Source: Acidobacteria bacterium RIFCSPLOWO2_02_FULL_65_29
GTDB taxonomy: Bacteria > Acidobacteriota > Vicinamibacteria > Vicinamibacterales > CAVVIG01
DNA: 37,414 nt
Reading direction: 5' to 3'
Assembly (NCBI GenBank): GCA_001767435.1
Contig: MEKT01000009.1
Coordinates: 1-37,414, forward strand
The position numbers were made by a program, and so were the translations under genes. Every line of letters begins with the position of its first letter. The stretch's first letter is position 1. Shown here in pieces: positions 14,811 through 23,419 of this stretch. The notes beneath the pieces are model-generated. The model did no database searches. It had not been told where the DNA came from and saw only the letters and a list, made by a program, of their open reading frames with translations.

Positions 14811-17300
14811 CTACGGAAAAGGACGTCTGCCGCCAAAAACGGCGGTCTGGATTTCCGTCGGCAGTCGCGCGAGCGTGGCGAGCCCGAGCCGGTCGGCAGC
14901 CGCGTTGTCGCCTTCGAACGAGAGCAGCGACGCTTCCCAGATGTCGGCGCCACGATCGCGCCACGCGAGATGCTCGGCGTGCAGCGAAGCGGCCGCTGTG
15001 CCGTCCACCGGACGTGCGCGAATTTCATCGAGACGCGCTTTCAGGGGTCTCGCGACAAACGCGTTGGCGCCGCCGTTCTCGATGCGCAGGTGCAATCGGG
15101 GACTCGCCAGTTCCACCCACGGACTCGCGTCGAGGTTGCGCGGAGTCGATTGCAGTCTCGGCTCGGTCGAATCGAGCGGTCCAACGAAATACATCCACAG
15201 GCCTGCCGGATGCGACAGGTACGGGTTGCTTCGGTCGGGACTTGCGGCCAGCGCGCGCGTCCGTTGGTCCGCGACTAGAGGGTCGAGCGGATCAGTGTGT
15301 CCGATCAACGCCACCACCGCCTCGCCGGCGTTGAAGTCGCCGCGCCAGAGGGTCGTGCGAGGGAAGACGTCCAGAAAGGACGCGGCGATGCTGTCGAACT
15401 CCGCCTCGGATATCTGATGGAGCGGAATCCACTGGCAATACAGTCCGCCGGGCGCGAGGACGCGGCGCGCGGCTGCGAAGCTGTCGCGCGTGTACAACGA
15501 CGATTCCCCGCGCCGCCACGGTACAACGAGGTCGCCGATCACGAGGTCGAAACGATCGCGCGTGGCGCCGAGGTAGCCGCGCGCGTCCTCCGCACGCACG
15601 CGGACGCGCGGGTCGTTCAGGATGTCGAGATTCGCCTCGAGAAACCACTCGCGTGCGGCCGACACCACCTCGGGGACGAGCTCCATGGCGGCGACTTCAG
15701 CAACCGGATGAAATCGGATCGCGCTCATCGAGATCGCAGTCCCGACGCCGAGATACGCGACGCGCTGCGGCCTCGGATGCAGCAGCAGCGGGATATGGCC
15801 CTGCAGCCGTTCATCGCCGGCGGACGCGGTCCCGCCGAGCACGTAGAAGTTGTCCAACTGAATCCGGCGGTGGCCCTCATGCGACACCACCGCAACCGTA
15901 CCGAATGCGCCTTCGTGCATGTCGAGCAACTGATCGGACGAGGCAAGCTTGATGCGCGGCAGTCCGCCAGGCGGCAAGACGAGGAATGCCGTCGCAATCA
16001 CAACAGCGGATGCCGCCAACGTGCGGCGGACAGACTGTCCGCCGGCGCTGGCAGCCGCCGCCGCAACCATCGACGCGAGGCCGAGAACGGCGAACGCGTT
16101 CCAGATGCCGACCGCCGGCACGAGCGCGAATGCCGCGACGAGCGGTCCGACGATGGCTCCGAGCGTATTCGCGGCGAGAATCGCGCCAACCGCGCGTCCG
16201 CTGTCGTCGGCCTGACCCTGCACCTCGATCAGCGCGGGAAGCGCGAGACCGAGCAGCGCGCTCGGCGCGAGCAATCCGGCGACGACGAAGGCGCCGAGCC
16301 GCAATTCGTGCGCCAGGAGGCCGGCGCCCCCGATGTAATCGAGGCCGGTCGTGCGAACGAAGATCGCGGGAAGCCACACCATCCACACGCCCGCAAGCGC
16401 CCAGCCGCTCGCGGCTATCGCGCGTGCGCGCGTACCGCGTCGCAGCATCGCGCGGGTAGCGGCCGCTCCGATCCCAAGTCCCGCGAGGAAAACGGCGACG
16501 ACAGTCGCGAACGAGTACACGGAGTTCTCGTGCACCAACGCAAATGCCCGTGTGGCGAGCGCTTCGAGCGCGAGCGTGATTGCTCCGGAAAAAAACGCCA
16601 ACTGGAGCGTCCCCACACGCGTGGCCTGAACCTGTTCGCGTTTGACTACGCAGGTCACCGGGCGCTGCGGCGCCGACGGTTGAGGCCGACGCGCAAGCAG
16701 CACGGCGCCGATCGCAATCAGCGCGTTCATCGTCATGATCGCGGCCAGCGCGCCGTTCGCGCCGAATGACGGGAGCAAGACGGCCGGAACAGCGAGGGCA
16801 CCGAGCGCCGCGCCCAGCGTGTTCGTCGCGTAGAGCCCGCCGGTGCGAACGCCGAGCGACTCTGTTGATCCGGCGACCTGCGACAGCACCGGCAGCGTAC
16901 CTCCCACGCACGTGGCGGGGACGAGAACGGCAACGGTCGCGATGCCGACTCCGAGCGCCAGCTGGACGACGGCGCGGTCAACGGATGTGTCGTAGAGGGA
17001 TTGGTACAGCGGCTCCATCGCGCGAAGCAGCGGCTCCACTGAAAGCGCTGAAATCGCCGTGGCCGCTTCGAGGGATGCGAACGCCAGCAGTGGCCGCTTC
17101 AGGCGATGCGAGAGGCGGCCGAGGAGGAAACTTCCGACGGCGAGGCCGCCGAAGAAGGCCGTCAGCGCTGCGGCCGCCGCGGGCGCCGTCGATCCGAGGA
17201 GCACCGAAAAACGGCGCATCCACAGCACTTCGTACGCGAGCGCGGCTGCGCCCGACAGGAAAAAGAGCGAATGGAGCGCCAGGCGCTGAGACCTCAACAC
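14811..17300 (-). CDS. Fused MFS-like membrane domain and spermidine synthase-like methyltransferase-fold protein
   Basis: Protein of 829 residues. Residues 1-445 hold about twelve or more membrane spans in two related halves; each half starts with a segment like FFLSGAAALAYEVLWMRRF or FFSGAITLALEALATRAFAL. Residues 455-730 form a spermidine-synthase-like Rossmann domain: motif I YLGVGTAISM (516-525), acidic E540 in AAMELVPEV, and D590 in VIGDLVVPW, the place of the polyamine-synthase catalytic Asp. The C-terminal 90 residues are helical, with no family seen. Such fusions are common in Acidobacteriota and related phyla; whether they make, move or modify polyamines is not established. The start is GTG (TTG is the next codon) with no strong ribosome-binding site. 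It follows the TlpA-like gene by 54 bp on the same strand. Confidence 0.87.
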   Translation of the reverse strand: MLRSQRLALHSLFFLSGAAALAYEVLWMRRFSVLLGSTAPAAAAALTAFFGGLAVGSFLLGRLSHRLKRPLLAFASLEAATAISALSVEPLLRAMEPLYQSLYDTSVDRAVVQLALGVGIATVAVLVPATCVGGTLPVLSQVAGSTESLGVRTGGLYATNTLGAALGALAVPAVLLPSFGANGALAAIMTMNALIAIGAVLLARRPQPSAPQRPVTCVVKREQVQATRVGTLQLAFFSGAITLALEALATRAFALVHENSVYSFATVVAVFLAGLGIGAAATRAMLRRGTRARAIAASGWALAGVWMVWLPAIFVRTTGLDYIGGAGLLAHELRLGAFVVAGLLAPSALLGLALPALIEVQGQADDSGRAVGAILAANTLGAIVGPLVAAFALVPAVGIWNAFAVLGLASMVAAAAASAGGQSVRRTLAASAVVIATAFLVLPPGGLPRIKLASSDQLLDMHEGAFGTVAVVSHEGHRRIQLDNFYVLGGTASAGDERLQGHIPLLLHPRPQRVAYLGVGTAISMSAIRFHPVAEVAAMELVPEVVSAAREWFLEANLDILNDPRVRVRAEDARGYLGATRDRFDLVIGDLVVPWRRGESSLYTRDSFAAARRVLAPGGLYCQWIPLHQISEAEFDSIAASFLDVFPRTTLWRGDFNAGEAVVALIGHTDPLDPLVADQRTRALAASPDRSNPYLSHPAGLWMYFVGPLDSTEPRLQSTPRNLDASPWVELASPRLHLRIENGGANAFVARPLKARLDEIRARPVDGTAAASLHAEHLAWRDRGADIWEASLLSFEGDNAAADRLGLATLARLPTEIQTAVFGGRRPFP

Positions 17301-17354
17301 GCGACGCCGATCGTAGCGCAGCCGGCGCGCGGCGCTCCGGGCCTGCCGAGACGC

Positions 17355-17909
17355 CTAGCGGCCGCCCGCCGGCGCGGGTGAGGGCGCTGCTTCCATCAGG
17401 ATTCGGTCGAGCAGTTCGCGCAACTGCGTTTCGTCGGTCACGCCGGCGATCCGCGCCGCGATGCGGCCTTCCGTGTCCACGAACACCGTGTCGGGAATCC
17501 CCGGGCCGACGCCGAAGGCCGCCAGGTTCTGCTCCGACACCTCGAGCCAGACGGGAAATTGAATCGCGAGGTCGCGCATGAACTCTTCCACTTTGGGTCG
17601 CGACGAACGAGGCTCGTTGGCGGCACCGAGAAACTCCACGCCGCGGTCGCGATAGGCTGCGTACACCTTCGTGAACTCGGGCAATTCGCCCTTGCACGGC
17701 ACGCACCAGGTCGCCCAGAAATTCACGACGACGACCTTGCCCTTGAATTGGGACAGCTGGCGCCTTGCGCCCTTGATGTCGCTGAGCACGAGCTTGGGCG
17801 CCGGCGCGCGTTTTTCTATCGGTACCCACGCGTCCGCCGACCATGCGGGTCCGGCGAAGAGGAGAAGAGCGACGACGAACGACGAAGAACGAATGAATCT
17901 CGTGGCCAT
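17355..17909 (-). CDS. TlpA/ResA-like periplasmic thioredoxin
   Basis: Protein of 184 residues with a signal peptide (SSSFVVALLLFAGPAWSA, cleaved near residue 25). The thioredoxin fold has WCVPC (C69, C72) in VVVNFWATWCVPC, and the cis-Pro region reads VGPGIPDTVFVD. Members of this family are exported disulfide reductases used in cytochrome c maturation or in reducing specific periplasmic proteins. The Pro/Ala-rich tail is probably disordered. The start codon lies only about 15 bp beyond a strong terminator on the same strand and no ribosome-binding site is visible. Its expression is therefore likely to depend on read-through or an unusual leader. Confidence 0.9.
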   Translation of the reverse strand: MATRFIRSSSFVVALLLFAGPAWSADAWVPIEKRAPAPKLVLSDIKGARRQLSQFKGKVVVVNFWATWCVPCKGELPEFTKVYAAYRDRGVEFLGAANEPRSSRPKVEEFMRDLAIQFPVWLEVSEQNLAAFGVGPGIPDTVFVDTEGRIAARIAGVTDETQLRELLDRILMEAAPSPAPAGGR

Positions 17910-17923
17910 GGTGTTGTCACATG

Positions 17924-17956
17924 AAAAAAGAGCCAGGGCCCCAAGAGGGCCCTGGC
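17924..17956 (-). terminator. Rho-independent terminator after the outer membrane protein gene
   Basis: On the minus strand a perfect 10-bp stem (GCCAGGGCCC paired with GGGCCCTGGC, 5-base loop) is followed within two bases by six T residues. It lies 22 bp past the stop of the outer membrane protein gene and immediately before the tlpA-like start codon. This is the clearest intrinsic terminator in the window. Confidence 0.87.
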
Positions 17957-17977
17957 CCTGATTGACGAAAGGCCGTT

Positions 17978-19051
17978 CTAGAATTTCCGCGTGAATCCGG
18001 TCAGAAGGAGCCAGTCGGCGAACGCTGCGTCGCCGTGCGCGCCTCTTGCCGCGTCCGGCACGCTGATGAACCGGTTCCTGTAGATCGCGACAGGAACTCC
18101 GAACGTGAAGGAGTTATTCCCCTTGGCGATGGTGATCGACGGCTCGAACGAAACGGCGACTCCCGGACGCCGGAAGCCGTTGTCTCCGCCCATGATGTCG
18201 CGGGCGGGAACGCCCTCGACCCGTACCCCTGCGCTGGCAGACACGCTCGTGGTCTTGGGGACCGTGAACCCAAGCCCTCCCCGCAGCAGGAACTGGTCGG
18301 CGATCGACATGACTTCCTCGCCGCGCCCCCCGCGGTACGTCCGGACGTTGCTCTTCTCCTGAGGTGTGGCGAGGTACGCGGCGCCGGCGTACACCGAGAG
18401 CTTCGAAATGGCCTTGAACGTGGAGAGGTCGGCCAGGATGCCGAACCCGCCGTCACCTGGCTGGATCGACTGGTCCACCGTCCGAATCACGTTCGTGATC
18501 GTGCCCCCCGAAAGGACTCTGAACGTGTCGGTTTCGTTGTTGGCTCCCGTCGGAATCTTCACGCCGAAGCCGAGCTGCAGGTTGCCACCGGTGTGCGTGT
18601 CGGGATCGAACATCCAGCGCCGCGTCGAAACAAAGACGTCGCCGATGCCGCGCGCCGCCGTTTGATACCGCTCGAGCTCCACGCCGCTCTGGCGCAGCGA
18701 CTGCGAGCGCGTGGCCATGAAATACGGCACGCCGACCGAGATCTCGACGCGTCTCGTCGCCTGATACCTGATGCTCAAGTCAGCGAGGTTGACGTCGTTG
18801 ATGACCTGGCTGCCTTGTTCGTCCCGTTGCTCCTGATACTCGGACCCGACGAAGTGCCGGTCCGACTTCTGGTAGCGCCAGCCGAGCGACGCAGACCATT
18901 CGCCTGCGAGGGGGTACCCTCCGCCTAGCACGCCAAACCCGGGCGTGCCCATTCTCGCGGCCACTCAACCCTGGGCGAACGCGTGCTTGGGCGCGCCCAG
19001 CACGATGGCCGCCGCAAACACCACGACAACACCCTTACGCAGCAGTTTCAT
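17978..19051 (-). pseudogene. Outer membrane beta-barrel protein interrupted by an in-frame TGA after its signal peptide
   Basis: The ATG at 19051 has an excellent GGGAGG site and starts a signal peptide (LLRKGVVVVFAAAIVL, then KHAFAQG). Codon 29, at 18967-18965, is TGA. The same frame then continues for 328 codons as an outer membrane barrel: alternating strands such as LAGEWSASLGWRYQKSD, RRVEISVGVPYFMATRS, GNLQLGFGVKIPTGANNETD and SFTFGVPVAIYRNRF, ending in a C-terminal Phe (TGFTRKF), as is usual for barrels. The GTG right after the TGA has no ribosome-binding site and would give a protein with no signal. A Cys codon (TGC) or Trp codon (TGG) changed to TGA would explain it. It is either a recent pseudogene or a sequence error. 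A terminator follows the gene. The substrate is unknown; 'phenol pathway MetA-like barrel' is the nearest description. Confidence 0.78.
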
Positions 19052-19381
19052 CAGACCCGCCTCCCCGGTTTGAAATAGAGGCTTATGCTACAGACGCGCG
19101 ATAGAGAAAGCAACAGGGCGATCCGACGTTGTAACGTTTGTTGCTACAAGAGACTCTGCAGTTCGAGACTGAAATCGCTCTGTATTACAAGTTGTCACTC
19201 CATGTTCCAATTGAAACACAGTTGATTTTGTGTGTCCGTCTTCGCGCCGGCTACTGGAAGTCGTCGACGAGACGCAACCGCCGCGCATCGCGCGCATCAC
19301 GGTGAAGGTGTTCGTGTTGGCCGACCCGGAAACCGCAGCCAGGGTCGCCGCGGCTGCGGCAAGGCGACGAGTCCCGGTCAT
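19052..19381. other. Intergenic region, partly AT-rich
   Basis: About 330 bp between the outer membrane protein start and the SDR stop. Bases 19085-19230 are clearly richer in A+T than the neighbours and probably carry the promoter of the outer membrane protein gene. A weak minus-strand pair, TTGGAA and TAATAC with a 17-bp spacer, is present. The 97-codon minus-strand frame here has no recognisable domain and no ribosome-binding site, so it is not called. Confidence 0.45.
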
Positions 19382-20425
19382 TCAGCGGGTACGTGGGCCC
19401 CGTGAGCGAGCTCTGCCGGGGATCTTTGCCCTGAACTTCTTCGTCCTCCCCGCGAGCGTCGTTAGCCATCTGAGCTCCAGGTCGGTGCCTGTGCGGAACA
19501 GATCGACCCACGCCTGCGGCAACACCGAGAAATCAATCTTGTGGCGGCCCCAGTCGGGGCGACGTCCGTCGTAATCGTTGAATCCGTAGTCCCGCGCGAG
19601 TTCCCACGAGCTGACGAGCATCCCGGTGCGGTCCGTCACCTTCGGATCGCCGGCGAGCGCGGCGACCGCTCGCCCCACGAAGAGCGGCGATTCCGATTGC
19701 AGGAAGTTTGAATCTTTCCTGCCCGCTTCGCGCCAGTTGTCTTCGGTGACGCCGAAATGCTGCAGCACCGATTCCGAGCGTAGAAAGCCGGGCGTGATGG
19801 CGATCACGGCGACGCCATGCGGCGCGAGCTCGGCAGCCCACAGGAGCGGCAGCGCCTTCTGCGCGAGCTTGGCGGCTTGCGCCATCGGATTCCCGCCGCC
19901 GCCGATCATGTCGTTTTCCGTCACGTCGACGATGAGCCCGCGTTTGGCGGGCATCATCGCCAGCGCCGCGTGCTTCGCCGTCATGATGCGCGAGGTGATG
20001 GCCTGCCGGAAGATCGCGTCGGCGGTCGCCAGATCCGCCTGCCAGAGATACCCGTACCGTTTCATCAGCGGGTCTTCGCCGGCGACGCTGTCGACGACGA
20101 TATCGAGTCGCTTGTGCGCCCGGGCGATACGCCGGAAGAGCGCCTTGACCTCGGACTCGATCGTGTGGTCAACGCGGACGGGGATTGCCGAGCCGCCTGC
20201 GGTGTTGATCATCGCCGCGGTTTCGTCGATCGTTTCAGGCCGTCCGTACGGCGACGGTTTGCCGGTGACGCTTCGACCCGTGCAGTAGACCGTCGCGCCG
20301 GCCTCGCCCAGCGCCCGGGCGATGCCGCGCCCGGCGCCTCGCGTCGCGCCGGCCACCAGCGCAACACGTCCCGTCAGAGGCCTCGAGTCGACCAGCGCCT
20401 TCTTCCTTGCCATCTTCGGTGACAT
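19382..20425 (-). CDS. SDR-family protein, probably with a substituted catalytic tyrosine
   Basis: Protein of 347 residues. The Rossmann fold opens with VALVAGATRGAGRGIARAL (dinucleotide-binding GxxxGxG) and continues with VYCTGRS. Later blocks are DIVVDSVAGEDPLM, ITPGFLRSESVLQHFGVTE, then SPLFVGRAVAALAGDP and LARDYGFNDYDG, which match a long SDR subfamily. The usual YxxxK is replaced: the Lys aligns in NPMAQAAKLAQKAL, where Tyr would fall on an Ala. If that alignment is right, catalysis by the normal SDR route is doubtful. The Met at 20425 is chosen; MARKK at 20413 is an alternative. The gene lies 121 bp after the UPF0182 gene on the same strand. The substrate is unknown. Confidence 0.82.
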   Translation of the reverse strand: MSPKMARKKALVDSRPLTGRVALVAGATRGAGRGIARALGEAGATVYCTGRSVTGKPSPYGRPETIDETAAMINTAGGSAIPVRVDHTIESEVKALFRRIARAHKRLDIVVDSVAGEDPLMKRYGYLWQADLATADAIFRQAITSRIMTAKHAALAMMPAKRGLIVDVTENDMIGGGGNPMAQAAKLAQKALPLLWAAELAPHGVAVIAITPGFLRSESVLQHFGVTEDNWREAGRKDSNFLQSESPLFVGRAVAALAGDPKVTDRTGMLVSSWELARDYGFNDYDGRRPDWGRHKIDFSVLPQAWVDLFRTGTDLELRWLTTLAGRTKKFRAKIPGRARSRGPRTR

Positions 20426-20546
20426 CGTGTCGGCGTAAACTAAACGTTCGTTCGCAAGCCGACCGCGTTGACCGTGTTGATCGAGACGTTGCTGTAAGGT
20501 TCCGCCGATTAACGGCCTGGGCGTCGTGTTCGGATAGTACGCGGCA

Positions 20547-23255
20547 TCAGGGCCGCCGGCCCATCTGATCGATCGCGTCGCCGAGCTTCTTGATCTCTTC
20601 GCCGTACAGGGCCCAATTGCCGCTTCGCTGGGCTTCGAGCGCCCTCTGATAGTGTTCGCGCGCTCGGGTCGCGAGTGGATCAAGAGGCGCCGGCTTCAGT
20701 GATGCCTCGGTGTCCGGCGCATCGACGCGTGAGGGCGGCGGCTCGACGCCAGCCTCGCTTCCCGAGGGGAACAGGCGATTCAGCGCCTTGTCCAGTGTTT
20801 CCTCCATCACAATCTGGTTCTGGTGCGCGACGATCACGCGCTTCAACTCGGGGATGCGCCCGCCGGCTGACCGCAAGTAGAGCGGCCGGATGTAGAGGAG
20901 CGACTCCTCGATCGGGATGACGAGCAGCGTGCCCTGCAGAACCTCCGAGCCTTGCTGGTTCCAGAGCGTGATCTGGGGAGAGATCGCCTGGTCCTGGTTG
21001 ATCCGCCCGACGATCTGTCGCGGCCCGAACACCACCTTCTGCTTGGGAAACTGGAACACGCGCAGCTTGCCGTAGTGCTCGCCGTCGCTGCGTGCGACCA
21101 TCCACGACGCGAGGTTGTCCTTGCGCGCCGGCGTGAAGGGCAGCATCTGAATGAACTCGGGTTCCCGTTCGCCGGGCAGCCGCATCATCGTGTAGTACGG
21201 CTGCATCAGCTGCGACTGGGTCTCGGTGCCGATCGACGGAACCTCCCACAGATCTTCCTTGTTGTAGAAGACTGCGGGGTTCGTCATGTGGTAGGTGGCG
21301 TACACCGCCGCCTGGAGCGCGAAGATGCCCTCGGGATACCGGAGGCGCGTCCGCATGTCCTCGGGCATGCTGGCGAGCGGTTTCAGCAGCGTGGGGTAGA
21401 TCCGCTGCAGGGTCAGCGCAATCGGATCGGCCGGGTCGATCAGATAGAACGAGACGGTGCCGTGATACGCATCGACGGTGGCTTTCACCGAGTTGCGGAT
21501 GTAATTGATCCCGTTGGCCGCCGGCGTCGAATACGGGTAGCGGTCGGTCGTGGTGTACGCGTCCTGCAACCAGGCCAGCCGGCCGTTCGAGATCAGCAGG
21601 TACGGCTGCGGGTCATAGCGTAGAAACGGCGCGATGCGCGTGATGCGCTCCGACAGCCGGCGGTAGAACATCACGCGGCTCTCGTTGGTGATGTCCTCGC
21701 TCAGCAGCACCTTGAACGACCGGAAGCGGATGCTCAAGAGCACACGGCGCAGGAAACTCGAGATCGGCACGCCGCCCGTGCCGTCGTACGTCGAGTAGAC
21801 GTTGTCTTCGCCTCTGGGGTAGTGAAACTCGCGTGCGTTGGTCTTGACGAACACGTGATCGTTCGAGAGCTGCCCGTAGTAGATGCTCGGTTCGTCGATC
21901 TTCAGGTTCACGGAGGATTGCGGCGGCAGATCTTTGATGAACAGCACCGGAAGGCCTTCCGGCGTGACCTGGTTGACCGGTCCGAGCGTCACGCCGTACC
22001 CGTGCGTGAACGTCAGCCGCTCGTTGATCCAGTTGCGGTTGGGGAGACTGCTGGAGTTGAGCTCGCGCGCCGACAGCATTATCTGCCGGTAGCGGCCGTC
22101 GATGATGTAGCGATCGTTGTGCACGGAGACGAAATCGTAGTACGTGCGGATCTCCTGGATCTGCGCGAACGTCTCCAGGAGGGGCTGGTGGTCCCACAGC
22201 CTGACGTTGCCGAGCGTGGCGTCGTTGGCGTCGATGTCGGCGCGCGTCAGCATCGAGTCGCCCGAGAGCTCCCGCTCCTCGACCTGGTCCAGCGCGAACG
22301 CCTTTCGCGTGGCGCGGATGTTGTGCTCGATGTACGGCGTCTCGCGGACCTGCTCGTTGGGCGCGATCACGAAACGCTGCATGGCCGCGGCGGCTCCCGA
22401 CCCGGCCAGCATCACGATGGCATAGAGCAGGGCGGCCGCAGTGGCCGGCCACCAGGACGCGGCGACCGCCTGATAGGCCGCCAGGGCCGCGCTGATGAGC
22501 GCGGCGATCATCAGGATCCGCAGCGTGGGAATCCTGATCGCCAGGTCGACGTTCGCCACGCCGTGCACAATGCCGGCGGACGTCGTCAGCAATCGGGGCA
22601 CGTCCAGGTACGCACCGAACGCGAGGACCAGCATGAACGCCGAGCCGAGCACGGCCAGGTGCCTCTTCGCCCCCCTCGACAGCCGAAGGCCACGGTTGAG
22701 ATCGAGGTTCGCTGCTCCCGCGACGGCATACACGGCGCCGGACACGAGGGCCGAGAGCGCGACCAGGCCCAGCAGGAACCCGCGCAGCCGATCCAGAAAT
22801 GGCAGCTGAAACACGTAGAAGCTGGTGTCTCTGCCGAGGATCGGATCGAGATCGCCGAACGGCTGCGCGTGCCAGTAGAACAGCCAGGTCTGCCATTGAC
22901 TCGAGCCGAACAGCCCGAAGAACACCGCGATCACGCCGATGACCGCCAGACCTATGGGCTGAATGCGTCGCCGGTCGACGGTGACGCTGAAGGGCCCTTC
23001 CCGCGTCGTGATCACCAGTTGGCGCGGGGAAACGGCTCCGAGCGCAAGCCGGAAGTTGAACAGCAGGACCGTGAAGGCGGCGCCCATCGCGCCGGCAAAG
23101 AGCGTCGCCTGTGTGGTGAGCGTCTTGAGAAAGACTTCCTGGTAGCCGGTTTCGCCAAACCACAGCCAGTCGGTGTAAAACGTGACCACGGCCGGCAGGA
23201 TCACGGCCAGCATGATGAAGGCGCCGATGATCGCCGCGCGCCAGCTTCGCTTCAT
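20547..23255 (-). CDS. UPF0182-family membrane protein
   Basis: Protein of 902 residues. Seven or so membrane spans occupy the first 300 residues (opening RAAIIGAFIMLAVILPAVV, then FYTDWLWFGETGYQEVF). A very large extracytoplasmic domain follows, with family-typical blocks such as YIEHNIRATRKAFALD, VRLWDHQPLLETFAQIQEIRTYY and FTHGYGVTLGPVNQ. The region YPEGIFALQAAVYATYHM comes later. The C-terminus (about 800-902) is Pro-rich and then helical, with HYQRALEAQRSGNWALYGEEI, a TPR-like single helix-turn-helix. AGAGGAT precedes the ATG. UPF0182 is conserved in Actinobacteria, Cyanobacteria and others without an established function. It has its own upstream spacer of 160 bp and appears to be a single gene. 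Confidence 0.92.
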   Translation of the reverse strand: MKRSWRAAIIGAFIMLAVILPAVVTFYTDWLWFGETGYQEVFLKTLTTQATLFAGAMGAAFTVLLFNFRLALGAVSPRQLVITTREGPFSVTVDRRRIQPIGLAVIGVIAVFFGLFGSSQWQTWLFYWHAQPFGDLDPILGRDTSFYVFQLPFLDRLRGFLLGLVALSALVSGAVYAVAGAANLDLNRGLRLSRGAKRHLAVLGSAFMLVLAFGAYLDVPRLLTTSAGIVHGVANVDLAIRIPTLRILMIAALISAALAAYQAVAASWWPATAAALLYAIVMLAGSGAAAAMQRFVIAPNEQVRETPYIEHNIRATRKAFALDQVEERELSGDSMLTRADIDANDATLGNVRLWDHQPLLETFAQIQEIRTYYDFVSVHNDRYIIDGRYRQIMLSARELNSSSLPNRNWINERLTFTHGYGVTLGPVNQVTPEGLPVLFIKDLPPQSSVNLKIDEPSIYYGQLSNDHVFVKTNAREFHYPRGEDNVYSTYDGTGGVPISSFLRRVLLSIRFRSFKVLLSEDITNESRVMFYRRLSERITRIAPFLRYDPQPYLLISNGRLAWLQDAYTTTDRYPYSTPAANGINYIRNSVKATVDAYHGTVSFYLIDPADPIALTLQRIYPTLLKPLASMPEDMRTRLRYPEGIFALQAAVYATYHMTNPAVFYNKEDLWEVPSIGTETQSQLMQPYYTMMRLPGEREPEFIQMLPFTPARKDNLASWMVARSDGEHYGKLRVFQFPKQKVVFGPRQIVGRINQDQAISPQITLWNQQGSEVLQGTLLVIPIEESLLYIRPLYLRSAGGRIPELKRVIVAHQNQIVMEETLDKALNRLFPSGSEAGVEPPPSRVDAPDTEASLKPAPLDPLATRAREHYQRALEAQRSGNWALYGEEIKKLGDAIDQMGRRP

Positions 23256-23419
23256 TGAATCCTCTATGGGATGCGGCGGGTGACCGACGACGGCAAGGAC
23301 CTGCGGTGAGTGCGATCAATTGTATGTCAGAAGGCGACGCCGGGCTGCTGATGAGCTGGCAATCGCACCTCCGCGGGTTCCCGTCTACCGAGGGTCTCAA
23401 CGCGTGTGCGCGCCGTGGG

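Noticed and set aside
15297-16769. Plus-strand frame of 490 codons opposite the MFS/spermidine synthase gene
   Set aside because: It is rich in Arg, Ala and Gly with no domain, and is the antisense shadow of a gene whose membrane spans and SAM motifs are clear.
17978-19051. TGA as a selenocysteine codon
   Set aside because: No selenoprotein family has a Sec just after a barrel signal peptide, and no SECIS-like hairpin or sel gene was seen; mutation or read error is simpler.
19088-19381. Minus-strand 97-codon frame between the SDR and outer membrane protein genes
   Set aside because: No ribosome-binding site, no domain and an odd Ser/Thr-rich composition in an AT-rich intergenic region.
21822-23258. 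Plus-strand frame of 478 codons opposite the UPF0182 gene
   Set aside because: Low-complexity Arg/Val/Glu composition typical of antisense high-GC frames; the minus-strand protein is unmistakable.
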